Assembly (NCBI GenBank): GCA_022578605.1
Contig: MU394129.1
Span: 1 to 64,000 of the forward strand
Direction: 5' to 3'
DNA: 64,000 nucleotides
DNA from: Camillea tinctor
Taxonomy: Eukaryota > Ascomycota > Sordariomycetes > Xylariales > Xylariaceae
Part shown: in pieces, positions 10,519-21,472 of the stretch
Layout of the letters: the number at the start of each line of letters is the position of its first letter
How positions within the stretch are numbered: position 1 is the first letter of the stretch
Position numbers and translations under genes: made by a program
The notes under the pieces: generated by a model
Database searches by the model: none
Told to the model about the DNA's origin: nothing
What the model saw: only the letters and a program-made list of their open reading frames with translations

Positions 10519-13500
10519 CTAATAAGCCCCATCCCGAGCCTCCCACTCCGGCGCCTCCACAAGCTGCACCTCTTCCCTCCCCGTCCACACCGGCGTCCCC
10601 GCCACGAGCTCCAAACCCGGAACCTTCGCACCGCCCTCATCAAGCGCCCACACCGACAGCCCGATCCAGTTCGTGCCCTTGTAATTCAGAATACCCTCAG
10701 GCACGGGGTACTCCGTCTGCGGGCCAATATCGCTAGTGTACTTGCCGAACTGCCAGCCGTTGATGTACAGCTGCGCGCGGTACGCGCCGCTCGACGTATC
10801 GTTCGTGAACACGAACGAGAGCGGGATGTCCCACGCCTCGGACGGCAGGTCGAGCGTGAACGGCGCGGCGTAGAAGGCCACCCCCGCGCTGGAGATCCCG
10901 TCGAAGGGCGTGCTCGCCGACCAGCCCGCGTCAGAGACGGGTGGATTCGGCAGGTGGTACCCGTGGCGCTCAGCGAACAAGCCACCCTCGTTGAGCGGGC
11001 CCCGCGCCGCGTCGTGGTAGTCCTCGCCGCCGAGGTTGCCGGTGAGCTTCCAGGAGATGGGCGTGTTAGTGGCCTTGGTGGTGTCGAAGCGCCAGCCAAC
11101 GATGCCGCGCGGGGACTTCATGTCGTCCTCGCCGATGCTGAGCTCGTTGTGGCCGGTCTGGTCGACGACCACGGTGAAAACGTGCGCGGACCCGGCTTCG
11201 AGGGACGATATGTTGTAGCTCGCTTGGCTGTACTCGGAGGACCCGTCGCCGTGGAAGGAGGAAAGCAGCACGTCGTCGAGCCAGATCGACGCGCCGAAGC
11301 CGCTGCCGCCTTGGGTCCAGAGCGAGAAGCTGTTCTCCCAGCCTGTGGCGTTGAAGTGGCCGCGGTAGATTAGGATGCCGGCGTTAAAACCGTAGTCGGA
11401 ACCAAATAGCGAGACGGGGGTGTTGAGACGCTGGTAAGTGTTGTTTGACGAAGTCAGATCGGCAACGGGCCAGGCGGAGTCATCGTAATCTGTTTTAATC
11501 TCGGGGAGCGTGTCGATGTACTTCCACTCGAGGTCCTTGAGTGCCGGGATGTCGTACCTCGGCTCATCCAGCGTGATGTTAGCCGTCAACGATGAGCCAT
11601 TTCCGTTCAACGTGAATTCGCGGTCGTTCACGGTAAATTTGGTGACTCCAGATGGCGCGCCGATAATCTCGATGGACGTGGATTTGTTGAAGTCAGCACT
11701 AATTTGCAGTGCGTTGTCGGCAATGGAAGCTGAGCGCACGAGGTAAGGTCCGTTGATAATAATCTTCGAACCATCATCTCCAGTGCTAGTAACCCAGTAA
11801 TTGTAGGCCGAGTTACGATCTTCATTTCGTTAGCCATATACGATGACGATGTGATCCAGTATACTCACCTAAAAGATACACTTGAACATCCCCGATCTGA
11901 AGAATGGACCTCTGCGGCGATGCGGTCCAGCCAACTGTTACAAATTCCGTAGAGTTGTCGCCTGCGAGTACGTAGTCTGCCCCATTCTCGATTTCCTTCA
12001 CTGCGCTGCGTGAACCCTGAATGGCGAACTCGTTGTACTCACCAGCTCCAGCATAGAGGATGAGGATCACCCCACTCTCCGTCTTCTGATGGGTGAAGAT
12101 GTCTGAGGTAGAATAGAGAACCTTGGTGCCTTGCACATCGTAGTCGGTAACCATCACTTTTGAATCTCTTCCATTCAGGGTTAGGGTCTGGTTCGTGACC
12201 GGGGCCGAAATGGACCCCTTGGATGTGGAGAAAGTAACTCGGTAGTTGGTCGATGCGGTATTAGCGTAGTTAGTATGCCTGACAATGAAGAATGATGCAG
12301 CTGCTGTGTCATTTGCTAGGAGTGGCGTTACGGTGATATCTCCATTATTGCTGTATTCATTGACAGTATTGGTGCCCGGAGTGGCTGTGAGATAGTCTGG
12401 GCTAGACTGGATGAAGGTAGCTTGAAGCTTGAGCTCGGAATATTTCTCTCTTGTGATCGTGCGGTCTTCCTTTATGACACTGCCATAGTCATAAGAGGTA
12501 TATCCGCCGGGATGGCCGAGGTTGCCCCAGTTAGTTCCTCCATAAATCATGTACAAGTTCAAGATGGTTACTCCCTATACATTTGTGTCTAATTAGTATA
12601 CAGCTCCGAATGAATGCATCGATTATTGTACTTACAGCAGCGTAGTTGTTCTTATAAAACACTCGTTCGAACTCATGGTTGATAAGCTCGCTGCACTTCT
12701 CAAACCCCCAGCCTCCCCAGGGATCAAAGCTGCCTGCCTGAAACTCAACGAGGGAGTATGGCGTGCTTGGACTTTGCTGTAGATGGGTTGACCAATAATT
12801 CGTTCGAAGGTTGCCAGAAGGCCAAACTGTTGGGTTTGCGCAGTCAAAGCCAAGAGGGTAGTTGTCATGCCCGTAGATATCAACTTCACCCACTCCGGTA
12901 CCCGGTGCATTATGGCCAGAGGAACGTGCATCGTTGCTAATAATGGGTACCACGACACCGGCCTTCTTGGATTGCTGAATCACGTATTCCATGTAAGCTC
13001 CGTCGGGGAACGGGAGATAGCTGACTGCGCCTGTGTACTCGTTCTCAGGCTGTAGTAGGATGACCGGTCCGCCATTGGTGATTTGAGCGTCTGCGATGAT
13101 TTTGGCAATATTCGACATGTAGTTGTCGGTTGCGGCGAGATAATCAGGCGCCGAAGTTCTCAAAGTTCCTCGAACCCTTGAAACCCATCCCGGGAATCCT
13201 CCTCCGCTTGCCTATCCAGATGTATTAGCGCCGTGAGATCGACCTGGTAGCTATTTCAAGAGTTCTTCGAAATTTGAATAGGCGTTTTGATGACTTACCT
13301 CAGCATTGATATATGGTCCTGGGCGTGCGAGAAGGTAGAGACCTGCCTTTTGGGCAGCATCAAAGAATGGCTTGAGATCAAAGACTCCTTCAGCCTTGAA
13401 GTTCCCAGGTTTCCCTTCTAAGAGGGCCCAATCCACATAGAACGATACACAATTTAACCCCATCGCCTTCACTTTCTGGAAGATGTCTAGCCATAATGAA

Positions 13501-13706
13501 GGCACCGGGAGTCTGAACGGATGGAACTCCCCGCTGAAGATCATGAGCCTCTCGCCATTGATAAACAAAGAACGGTTGTCCCAGGTCACAATGTCCTGGT
13601 CAAGTTGTCTATCCTCAATTGTAGTTCCGAGTTTGCCTCCTGCACCTGAAGCAGCGCAAACCTGGAGAGCTTGGACCACTCCGGCTAAGATTAGCGATGG
13701 CTTCAT
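10519..13706 (-). CDS. lacA-like: Secreted GH35 beta-galactosidase
   Basis: Four exons on the minus strand: 13706-13299, 13211-12636, 12574-11869, 11819-10519, giving 996 aa, close to the ~1005 aa of Aspergillus LacA. I chose the ATG at 13706 because it begins a signal peptide ([20 protein letters not shown]); an in-frame ATG 14 codons upstream would bury it. The GH35 barrel contains LLQPENEY with the acid/base Glu near residue 194, and [14 protein letters not shown] with the nucleophile Glu near 292. The spacing equals that of the classical E200/E298 pair. Beta-galactosidase domains 2 and 3 follow, then two jelly-roll modules ([28 protein letters not shown]). Role: removes terminal beta-galactosyl residues from plant polysaccharides outside the cell. 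It is an ordinary catabolic gene lying inside a siderophore-gene region; no functional link is evident. Confidence 0.92.
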
Positions 13707-15449
13707 CTTGGAGAATGGTACAAGTGAAGACTCACGAAGACCCCTCACTCAGCAACAGGTGGGTGAATAGAGTTAATAAGTACGACAGCTCTCCTGCTTT
13801 GTGCCTTATAGACTAGGCAGGATGCAGCAGCTACATGGTTAGTTTAAGCATATCGTGTTGTTCGTGCGTATGATGGAGATCGTATTGGGGTCTGTGGGGT
13901 TCGGAAACCGGGATTAGGTTGGTCTCGAAGAGCCATTGTCTGTGTTGCTTGGTGGACAAATCAGCTCACCGTTGAGCCTGAATAATAAGCGAGTAGACGG
14001 ACCAAAGAATCTGAATGACGAAAAAACCGGCAAGCTGCAAGGTGATCTCAGTACACCCAAAATACCGAAATTAAATCCCCGCACGTTGATCATTGGGTGG
14101 TAGTCGATGCTATCGTTACTCCTCGATTGGGAAATACCTCGGTGAATATGGATCGTGCTATTCAGAAGGATCACCTTACTCGGTCTATTATCCTGCCGAT
14201 TTATTGGAGAAATGTGTGACGCCCCTGAGTATACTTGATCTAGATGCTTAATGTCACACTGCGTGGCTAAAGTAGCTAGATCCAATGCAGGTCCGTTCAC
14301 ATGTGCCGCATGCGCTCCTATGATCATCGAGATATTTGAGTTGCACCGCCTAACTTTAAGCTGTCGTTAATATGAACCAAATATTTATATGCTCAAGGGC
14401 ATAGTATAAGTTAGAAGGCTGGTGTAGTGATATTGTGTCGTATAAGAACATTTAAGTTTACAATCTGGTGTCTACTATTTTCAAAGACTCATCAATGGAA
14501 TTAAGACCAAAAGGAGGGATTGAAGGTATTCCGGGCATTCCGGAACTAGTAGCGCCTAAAGAAACTAAGATGCTTGATTTGACAGCAGAGATCATGGGTC
14601 GAGATATCAAAAAGAAGGCTCCTTTAGATCATTAGTGTCTATTTATACAAAGGGGCTTGTATGGGAAAGCCTTTGAGTATTTAGTTTCAATTAAATCAAT
14701 ATAATTATCATATTCTGATGAAAAAAAAAGATGTAAAAAAATCGTCTCCTTTAAAACTAATGCTACGTCAAATTCAATATTTCCATCAATCAACATGTGT
14801 ATTTCTACTGCGCAGCTCATTATATCCTACCAACTTAAGTCCAGAAAGTTACGTAGATGAATATCTATCTATTTATTTGATTCTTAGAGAATAACATAAT
14901 TACATCAGATTTGTTTCACATGACAGAGTGATCTTTATACTCGAAGACAAGTCCAAGGTAGTGACTTGATATCGACTCGAAACTATTGTGCATCGAACCA
15001 CAAGAAAGAGTTCTGTATCAATAAACAATATCCGAACTTACAAAACTAAATTTTTGTAACATCTAAAATTTGAGCTGAGAGGTTAAGAGCCATCATCATG
15101 ATAATCTCCTGGGAAATATTACAATGTTCTGTGTTTTCAGTAGATAGTTTCTGGTTTGCCTCTAAGTAGTAAGGCAAGTCCTCTCCTTCCACAGATGTAG
15201 ATTTTCCGCAAAACAACAATGTTGTTCGACCAAATTTATCCAAACTTCCGTTGCCTAGCAAGCAATCAAAATGGTTGCCAGTGCGATGGCATTAACTTCT
15301 TTCCACTCGTGCACCATCATTCACTTGCTTTGCTACCAGTAAAATATTCTCATAATCACCACCGCTATCCTTTCTACTGCATCACTACCACCGTCGCTAC
15401 CACCATTACTACCACTGCATCACGACTACTGCATCGCCTACAAACCAAG
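13707..15449. other. Intergenic region between beta-galactosidase and the second small gene
   Basis: Divergent promoters lie at its two ends. The inner part (about 13900-15200) is AT-rich with only short frames. The last ~130 bp before 15450 are rich in CACCAT/CACTAC repeats on the plus strand, typical of a transcribed fungal 5' leader. No RNA gene was found. Confidence 0.5.
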
Positions 15450-15869
15450 ATGTCTACAGCATCCGTCGCCGGTAACATGCACGCATCCAAGCAGCAAGAA
15501 GTCTTAGAATCGTTCGGAGTCTACCTCGCCAAAGGAGCGCGGGAAATCAGCAACAACCTGCAAGCCACGCTTGTCGAGCTGATCGACCCGAACAAGCCGG
15601 AGCAGCGGTCCAGCCTCGGGGTCATCAGACATAACATCACGAACCTGACACCTGTGCTTTCACTACACCTAGCTAAATGGTACCGCGCCCAGGGAAACAA
15701 CAGCATCGCTATCGAGGTCCTCAGAAAGGCACTGAACAACACAGACGGCGCCGAGAGCGAGGTTTTCATGTCCTTGGATGAGCTTGCTGATTTGATGGAC
15801 CTGCAAATCCTGCATGACGAGATCATGAATGCTGAGAAATACAAGAGCGCCGAGAAAGACAAACAATGA
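15450..15869 (+). CDS. Small uncharacterised protein, paralogue of the protein at 9838
   Basis: Intronless, 139 aa, starting at an ATG in context CCAAGATGTC. The frame stays open upstream to 15219, but that part is a Thr/His-rich leader of simple-sequence type and is taken as 5'UTR. There is no recognised domain. Residues from about 47 onward align with the 134 aa protein at 9838: IDP, NLTPVL, AKWYR, an Ile/Leu helix, SLDELADLMDLQILHDEI, and a charged EKDKQ end. No signal peptide or membrane segment is seen. The tail carries fewer Lys than its paralogue. Function unknown; an ancient local duplication is the simplest origin. Confidence 0.65.
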   Translation: MSTASVAGNMHASKQQEVLESFGVYLAKGAREISNNLQATLVELIDPNKPEQRSSLGVIRHNITNLTPVLSLHLAKWYRAQGNNSIAIEVLRKALNNTDGAESEVFMSLDELADLMDLQILHDEIMNAEKYKSAEKDKQ

Positions 15870-17190
15870 ATCCAGCCTCCGTTGCCTGCCCAACCATGTG
15901 TGAGAGACTGAAAGAAAAAGTTTCGATAGGTCACAGCTTGTCTAGTTCACTTGTCCAAGGTATGTTGACTCTCCTGCCCTATTCATTATAATTTTGACAG
16001 AGGGAGACTGACAATGAGTGCTTTGAAAAATAGGTCCATAACAATGAATCTAGGAAACCGATCACGGATGTGCGGGAGAATCGTCATGATGCAGTGGTAC
16101 TGTGTATATTATATGTATATCTCGGCGGCATAGGCACATATCAGTGCAACCAGGAAGCTTGGGAAAAGAGACAAAGGAAATGAAGAAGAATACGGCGGAC
16201 GCACGCATAATTACTATACTTAATAAGTAATAGTTACTCGAGAATTCCGGGTTGAAGGATTCGGCATAGAGTAGGGTGATAGGAAATTAGAGCTTCGGCA
16301 GTATATTAACAGAACTGGCTAATTTGACTTGTGAATTCGTCTTGTTTCTAATCCAATAAAACGCTCTTACAGATTCCTTAAGGATAAAGGGAAAGCTACT
16401 TAGGAAAGGTTAGACTCGTGATTCTGAATGCCCTCAATATCAGGCACCTGTAATTGCTATTCTACAATAACATACTGTTGGAATATGGGGTTACCACCCC
16501 ACTCTACGGTACTACACTACTACCACATGTACATATATATCGGGCTTCCGCCCTCCTCATAGACTCTCTCCTGTACTAATACACTTCATCCTTTTCCTCA
16601 CCTATCGTCTCACTCCAATACATACAATATCCCAACCAGCAGGGGTCTACAAGCTAACAATCTCCCTACCTCCTACATCAGAGATTTTTACCTTTTTCGG
16701 GGTTTTTCTTTCAATTTTCAGTTTTCCCACAAAGAAATCATACACCCATTCACCCTCACTCTCCTATCTTTATCAGTGAAGCAAACACCATGAACTGCAT
16801 ATATGAAAGAGTTCCTATAACAACTGATAAGAGTAATCGCGTAGAATGTTGTGCTAGGTAAAGCCTGTTGACTAAGGGAAAGTTAAATCATGACTGGGCA
16901 TGCATATACCGAGCTGTTATATCACCCCTTCCAGCTGCAAGCGAACAAAAAAAAACACCATGTAGACAATGAAGTTTATAATAGAAGCAATAAGCTAATA
17001 AATGAAGTTTCTCTTTTTGTTTATATAACCTGACCACCCAAACTCTTTTCTTCTGTGCGTTCCCCTCTATATACACCTCCCTTCTACCTCCTCTCCCTCA
17101 ACGCCCCATCCCCCCTTTTCATTTCTAATGCCTCCTTTTCTACCATTACCAACCCCTTCCCTCCCCCCTCAAAATAAAAAAGAAAAGCCT
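15870..17190. other. Intergenic region with a possible solo LTR
   Basis: AT-rich DNA between the small gene and the 3' end of the acyl-CoA ligase. Contains an LTR-like segment at 16476-16638 and a pyrimidine-rich stretch at 17080-17170 just past the ligase stop. No gene is visible. Confidence 0.5.
16476..16638 (+). repeat. Possible solo LTR (about 163 bp)
   Basis: Begins TGTTGGAATATGGGGTTACC, has a TATA-like ACATATATAT about 55 bp in, then a short GC hairpin (GGGCTTCCGCCC) and a CT-rich segment, and ends CAATATCCCAACCA. The TGTTGG...CCAACCA ends form an imperfect inverted repeat, as in fungal Copia LTRs. No clean target duplication is seen, so this is tentative. Confidence 0.35.
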
Positions 17191-19111
17191 CTACAGCTTC
17201 TCCAACCTCCTCTTCCGCAGCACCTCCTCCCCAAACCTCGCCATCTCATACTTCTTCACCTTCCCGCTCCCCGTCAGCGGGACATCAGCGGGGACGCCGT
17301 CCTCGCCAAGCCAGAACACGTGCGCGGGGCTCTTGTGGCGGCCGAGCTCCTGCTGCACCCACTCGCGCACCTGCTGGTCGGAGGGGCGGGGCTGGGTCCT
17401 ATCGTGCGGCAGCAGGAAGGCGCCGACGACCTCGCCGTAGTGCGCGTCCTTGAGCCCCGTGACGACGGCCTGGGCGATGGCGGGGTGCGCCACGAGGCGC
17501 TCTTCGATTTCGAGCGGGTAGATGTTTTCTCCGCCTATGTCTGGGGGTCAGTGAGGGACAGGGGAGGAAGGATAAAGGGGGGGGGGGGGGGGGGATTAGG
17601 GTGGTGGTAGGAGGAGGAGGGAATGCGAACTCACCTCGGATAATGATATCCTTGAACCGCCCCGTGATGCTGCAGTACCCCTGATCATCGAACACCGCCT
17701 CGTCCCCCGTGTGCAGCCACAGCACGCCCGCCTCGTCGCGCACCATGACCTCGGCCGTCTTCTCCGAGTTATTCCAGTAGCCGGCCTGGAGCTGGTACCC
17801 GGCGATGCACAGCTCGCCGCGCTCGCCGACGGGCACGATGTTGCCCGCGTGGTCGACGATCTTGGCGCGGGCGTGCGGCATCAGCGTGCCGACGGTGGTG
17901 AGGCGCCGCTCCACGGCGTCGTCGGTGAACGCGTTGAAGCACGTGGGCGACGCCTCGGTGAGCCCGTAGCTGCTGGTGAACTCGGTCATGCCGAAGCGCG
18001 AGACGAGCAGCTCCATGAGGTAGCGCGGGACGGGCGCGCCGGCGATGATCCCCGTGCGCAGGCGCGAGCAGTCGAAGCCGGGCGGCGTGGGCAGCGCGAA
18101 GAGCGTGTCGAACATGGCGGGCACGCCGTGCACGGCGGTGCAGCGCTCGTCGGAGATGGCGCGCAGCACGGCCGCCGGGTCGAAGGTCTCCTCGGGATAG
18201 ACGATCTTGGCGCCGTGGGTGAGCACGGCCATGAGCCCGAGGACGAGCCCGAAGCAGTGGAACAGCGGGGGCGGGCAGCAGAGCACGTCGTCGGGCGTGA
18301 GCCGCATGCGGTCGCCGATGAAGCGCGCGTTGTTGACGATGTTGTGGTGTGTGAGCATGGCTGCTTTGGGGAGCCCCGTCGTGCCGCTCGTGAACTGCAG
18401 GTTGCACACGTTGTGCGCGAGCACCTTGCGGCCCTGCCGGTAGAGCGGGCTGTTGCTCATGCGCTGCCCCTGCTTGATGAGGTCGGCGTACGTGGGGTAG
18501 GATCCCGAGTCTCCCCTGAGGATCACCACGTTGGGGGCCTTCTTCTGCTTGGCGAGCTCGGCTAGGAGTCTGCCATTGTCTGTCCTGCCGATCTTCTTGG
18601 TCGTGAAAAAGACCTTGCAATCTGAGATTGATGGTTAATTTGTTTATCCCTGCACTCTGTGTTGTTCAAGGTTGCTCTCAGAACGCTTGATAGGGGAAAA
18701 GTATATCTTACCAGAAAATGATAGAGCGTATAGAGCCTCCGTTGGCGTATACGTGTTGTTGAGGATCACCAAGATGGCACCGATCCGAGCGACGGCAAAG
18801 AACACGGCGGCGTACTGTTCGCAGTTCCCGGCCATTATACCGACGCGGTCACCGACTCCGATGCCGAGCGACATCAGCGCCCTGGCCAACTGCGAGCTCT
18901 GCTGGTTCAGCTCGTTATACGTCCATCTCGCCCCCGTCCACGGTGTAACAATGCACTCCTGTGTCCCGTGATGTTGGCATTGCAGCTCCAGCAGCTCCCC
19001 GAGAGTCAAGTCCACTAGCGGAGGGTCGACTGGGCCCTCCAGGAGCGATAGCTTCTGGCTCTGGAACCGTGCCTCGGTCACAGGCGAGGAGGTTTCTATC
19101 TGTGTAGCCAT
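17191..19111 (-). CDS. sidI-like: SidI-like acyl-CoA ligase (AMP-binding)
   Basis: Three exons on the minus strand: 19111-18712, 18621-17635, 17534-17191, giving 576 aa. The introns restore LSFSDCKVFF and DIIIRGGENIYPLEI. ANL-superfamily motifs appear in order: LQFTSGTTGLPK (P-loop, near residue 210), YGLTEASP (~350), LHTGDEA, GRFKDIIIRGGENIYP (~458-473), and LTGSGKVKKYEM with the C-terminal catalytic Lys near 553. It activates a carboxylic acid through an acyl-AMP to its CoA ester. Near a SidF-like enzyme and two siderophore-type transporters, the best guess is a mevalonyl-CoA ligase of the SidI type, which supplies SidF. That is inference: sequence alone cannot exclude a medium-chain acyl-CoA ligase. 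The protein ends in EKL, not a classical PTS1, and I see no clear PTS2. Intron 2 contains an 18-base C run on the coding strand. Confidence 0.8.
17577..17594. repeat. 18-base G homopolymer inside ligase intron 2
   Basis: An uninterrupted G run on the plus strand (C on the coding strand), wholly within the 100 bp intron 17535-17634. It is liable to length variation and sequencing error. Confidence 0.9.
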
Positions 19112-19844
19112 ATCGAAAGAGAAGAAGGAGGTAGCAAAAATGATAGGTAGGGGTATATACGATGAAGCAAAGGCAAAATAAAAAAGGCCAGCGGCAGAGC
19201 TAGGAAACCTAACGCAGATATTTCCGTCCCGTTTCTATCTTTATCATAAGCTCGTCACATTAAAGGATGCTGTGTCTACAATGCAATACCAAAATAAACA
19301 ATAGCTAAGCCAGCTCATCAGAGCACTTTTGGTGACAATACGTTGAATAAGGGCGAGAAGGGAAGAAATAGAGAAAAAGAAGTAGTCAGTTCATCAAGTA
19401 AAGTAAAAACTAGCTCGTGGCCGCGACGCATACCAGCAAAACAAGCATAGCAAGAAGGCAACCCTCCACTTCGGATTTGCATGGGGGTTCCCACTCCTGC
19501 TAGCTAGTTCTAGTTCGAGCTGAACAGAGAAGAGAGTGAGAGAAATTTTTTGTATGTAGTATATCGTATAATAGTATGATGTAAGTACGTATGTAGTGTA
19601 TGTATGTGTCAAACCCGGGGACTGCCCCTTGACTTCAAGGGAGACCCGGGCCCCGGAGAAAAACCCGACAAAAGGGAAAGGCGCGTGGTGATGGGGTAAT
19701 ATGGGTTGTGAAGACGCCATCGTTCGTTCGTGTATGTACCTACATATACTATATTTCAAGATTTTCCACTCTCTTCCCTCCTAAACTAAGGTGGCGATGG
19801 CCCCGGAACTAGGGGTAGCCATCTTAGTGTCTTAGTTCAGGGTT

Positions 19845-19878
19845 CATACATACATACATACATACATACATACATACA
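19845..19878 (+). repeat. (CATA)n microsatellite
   Basis: About eight perfect tandem CATA units. A short (GAT)n tract follows at 19935-19952. Confidence 0.95.
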
Positions 19879-20327
19879 GCTTTGTATATACGTATGTAAA
19901 AGACCTCAGGCCATAATTATTACTATTTTCGTTAGATGATGATGATGATGATATCGATGATGAACCTCTCGAACTAAGCAACCTAGGTCCTAGGCTCAAG
20001 GTTTTTTCATGCGTGATCTAGTCTAGTCCGGAAAACTAGAACAGGGGGCCAGGGAGAGAGGAAGCGTGCCGAGGCCGAGAATCATCGTATAATATATTTG
20101 GATTTCTAGACCGTTTTTAGGCATGAGTAAAGAGGGATAAAGTGGAAAAGAAAAACGAGTAAAGAAAATTCCCTCTAAGCCGGGCCAAGCATTGGCTTTA
20201 GGATAGATCGAAGGGTTAAAAAAAAAAAAAAACCCAAGCTTGTGGATCCAAATACCGGGAAAGAAACCCAAGACAAGAAAAATACTAAGCCATGAAAAAG
20301 AAAAATATAACAAAATCTAATCAGCGG

Positions 20328-20336
20328 ATCTGATAA
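20328..20336 (+). promoter_or_regulatory. ATCWGATAA iron GATA-factor motif
   Basis: ATCTGATAA in the context AGCGGATCTGATAAG, sharing GCGG with the copies at 2580 and 7088. It is 1.2 kb upstream of the SidI-like ligase start and 1.1 kb beyond the 3' end of the siderophore transporter, so the target is most likely the ligase. Confidence 0.45.
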
Positions 20337-21472
20337 GATTACGTTCGGGATTAGATGGGGAATTGGCTTGGAAGGTTTTTTGGTTCTGGCTCGAGTGACA
20401 TGTCGGTACATGATCTGTACATGAGTGGACCCACTGCGATGTCGGAGCGCGCAGTGTACCCTACGGTACAGTACGATACAAAGCGTGTACTTCGCCTAGC
20501 CAACGTACTAACCTAACCTACATCCCTACATAGACTATGTATACATATAGCGTAGTGTAGTGTAAGTGCAGTATAGTGCATGTTGTAGATCGACCACCTG
20601 CCCCTTGTGGAGATGTAAGACCGGATACGATGGCCGATTTTATTTTCTTTTACTTTTTATCTTTTATTTTGTTTGTCCCCAGAGGACCAGCTACTACTAA
20701 TAAATACTACCTACAATACAAATACTTGGGTTGCTCCATACTGTATGCATTGTATAGGGTGGCAGGTGGGTAGGGTAGGAGGGTAAGGTGGTTTTACATA
20801 GTATGTAGTACACAAAATCCCAGAGAACTCTATAAACCGCCTATGGGTTTCACACGTTCATGCGTGTGGGTAAAGTTCCGTTCGTATACTTAACCACTAC
20901 GTGTGCGAATACGGATTCTACCTAGCCTAACCTACCTAGAATTTGTGAAAAACGTTATGTAAACAACCTTGACCCAATACCTTATGCGCAGCAGCTTTTC
21001 TTAAACCCTGCCTAGCTACTTAGACCAGATTAAACTTGCCTGCTAGCATATGCATAAAAATAGAGAAGCTTGTGCAGAATGCTTGGTATATACACTAACT
21101 TAACTATATCGACGCCCTAAAATAGGGCCGCAGATATGAGGTCTTGTCCCATTTACATAGTACACATGCCTTATGAATAGAGACAGATACTCATGCTCAT
21201 CTCCAATAGCAAAACCAACCCAATTCTCTAGAAGATAAACCATCATGTCCAAAGTAGCCATACAACTGTGTCCATATGAATCTATATGTATGTACCTCTT
21301 GTAAAGAAAACGCATATGCATGCAATTCGATGTATACAACAATTCAAGCCATGTAGCCATGCTCTTGTCTATGCAACCTTACCTTCGAAATAAGAATAAG
21401 AATAAGAAATGTCAAAGTCCATGCCATGAACATGCCCCGTTGTGAAGTAAACAATAGAAAAACCTCTCCCCT

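Larger units (their letters stand above)
19112..21472. other. Intergenic region with simple repeats and one GATA site
   Basis: The first few hundred bases are the ligase promoter; the remainder is AT-rich. Holds a (CATA)n tract at 19845-19878, a (GAT)n tract at 19935-19952, a 15-base A run at 20218-20232, and one ATCWGATAA at 20328. Open frames here are short and low in complexity. Confidence 0.5.

Noticed and set aside
17711..18620. Two frames of about 284 codons (one per strand) overlapping the acyl-CoA ligase
   Set aside because: They are shadows of the very GC-rich ligase exon; their text is low-complexity Arg/His/Ala and the ligase motifs are in the called frame.
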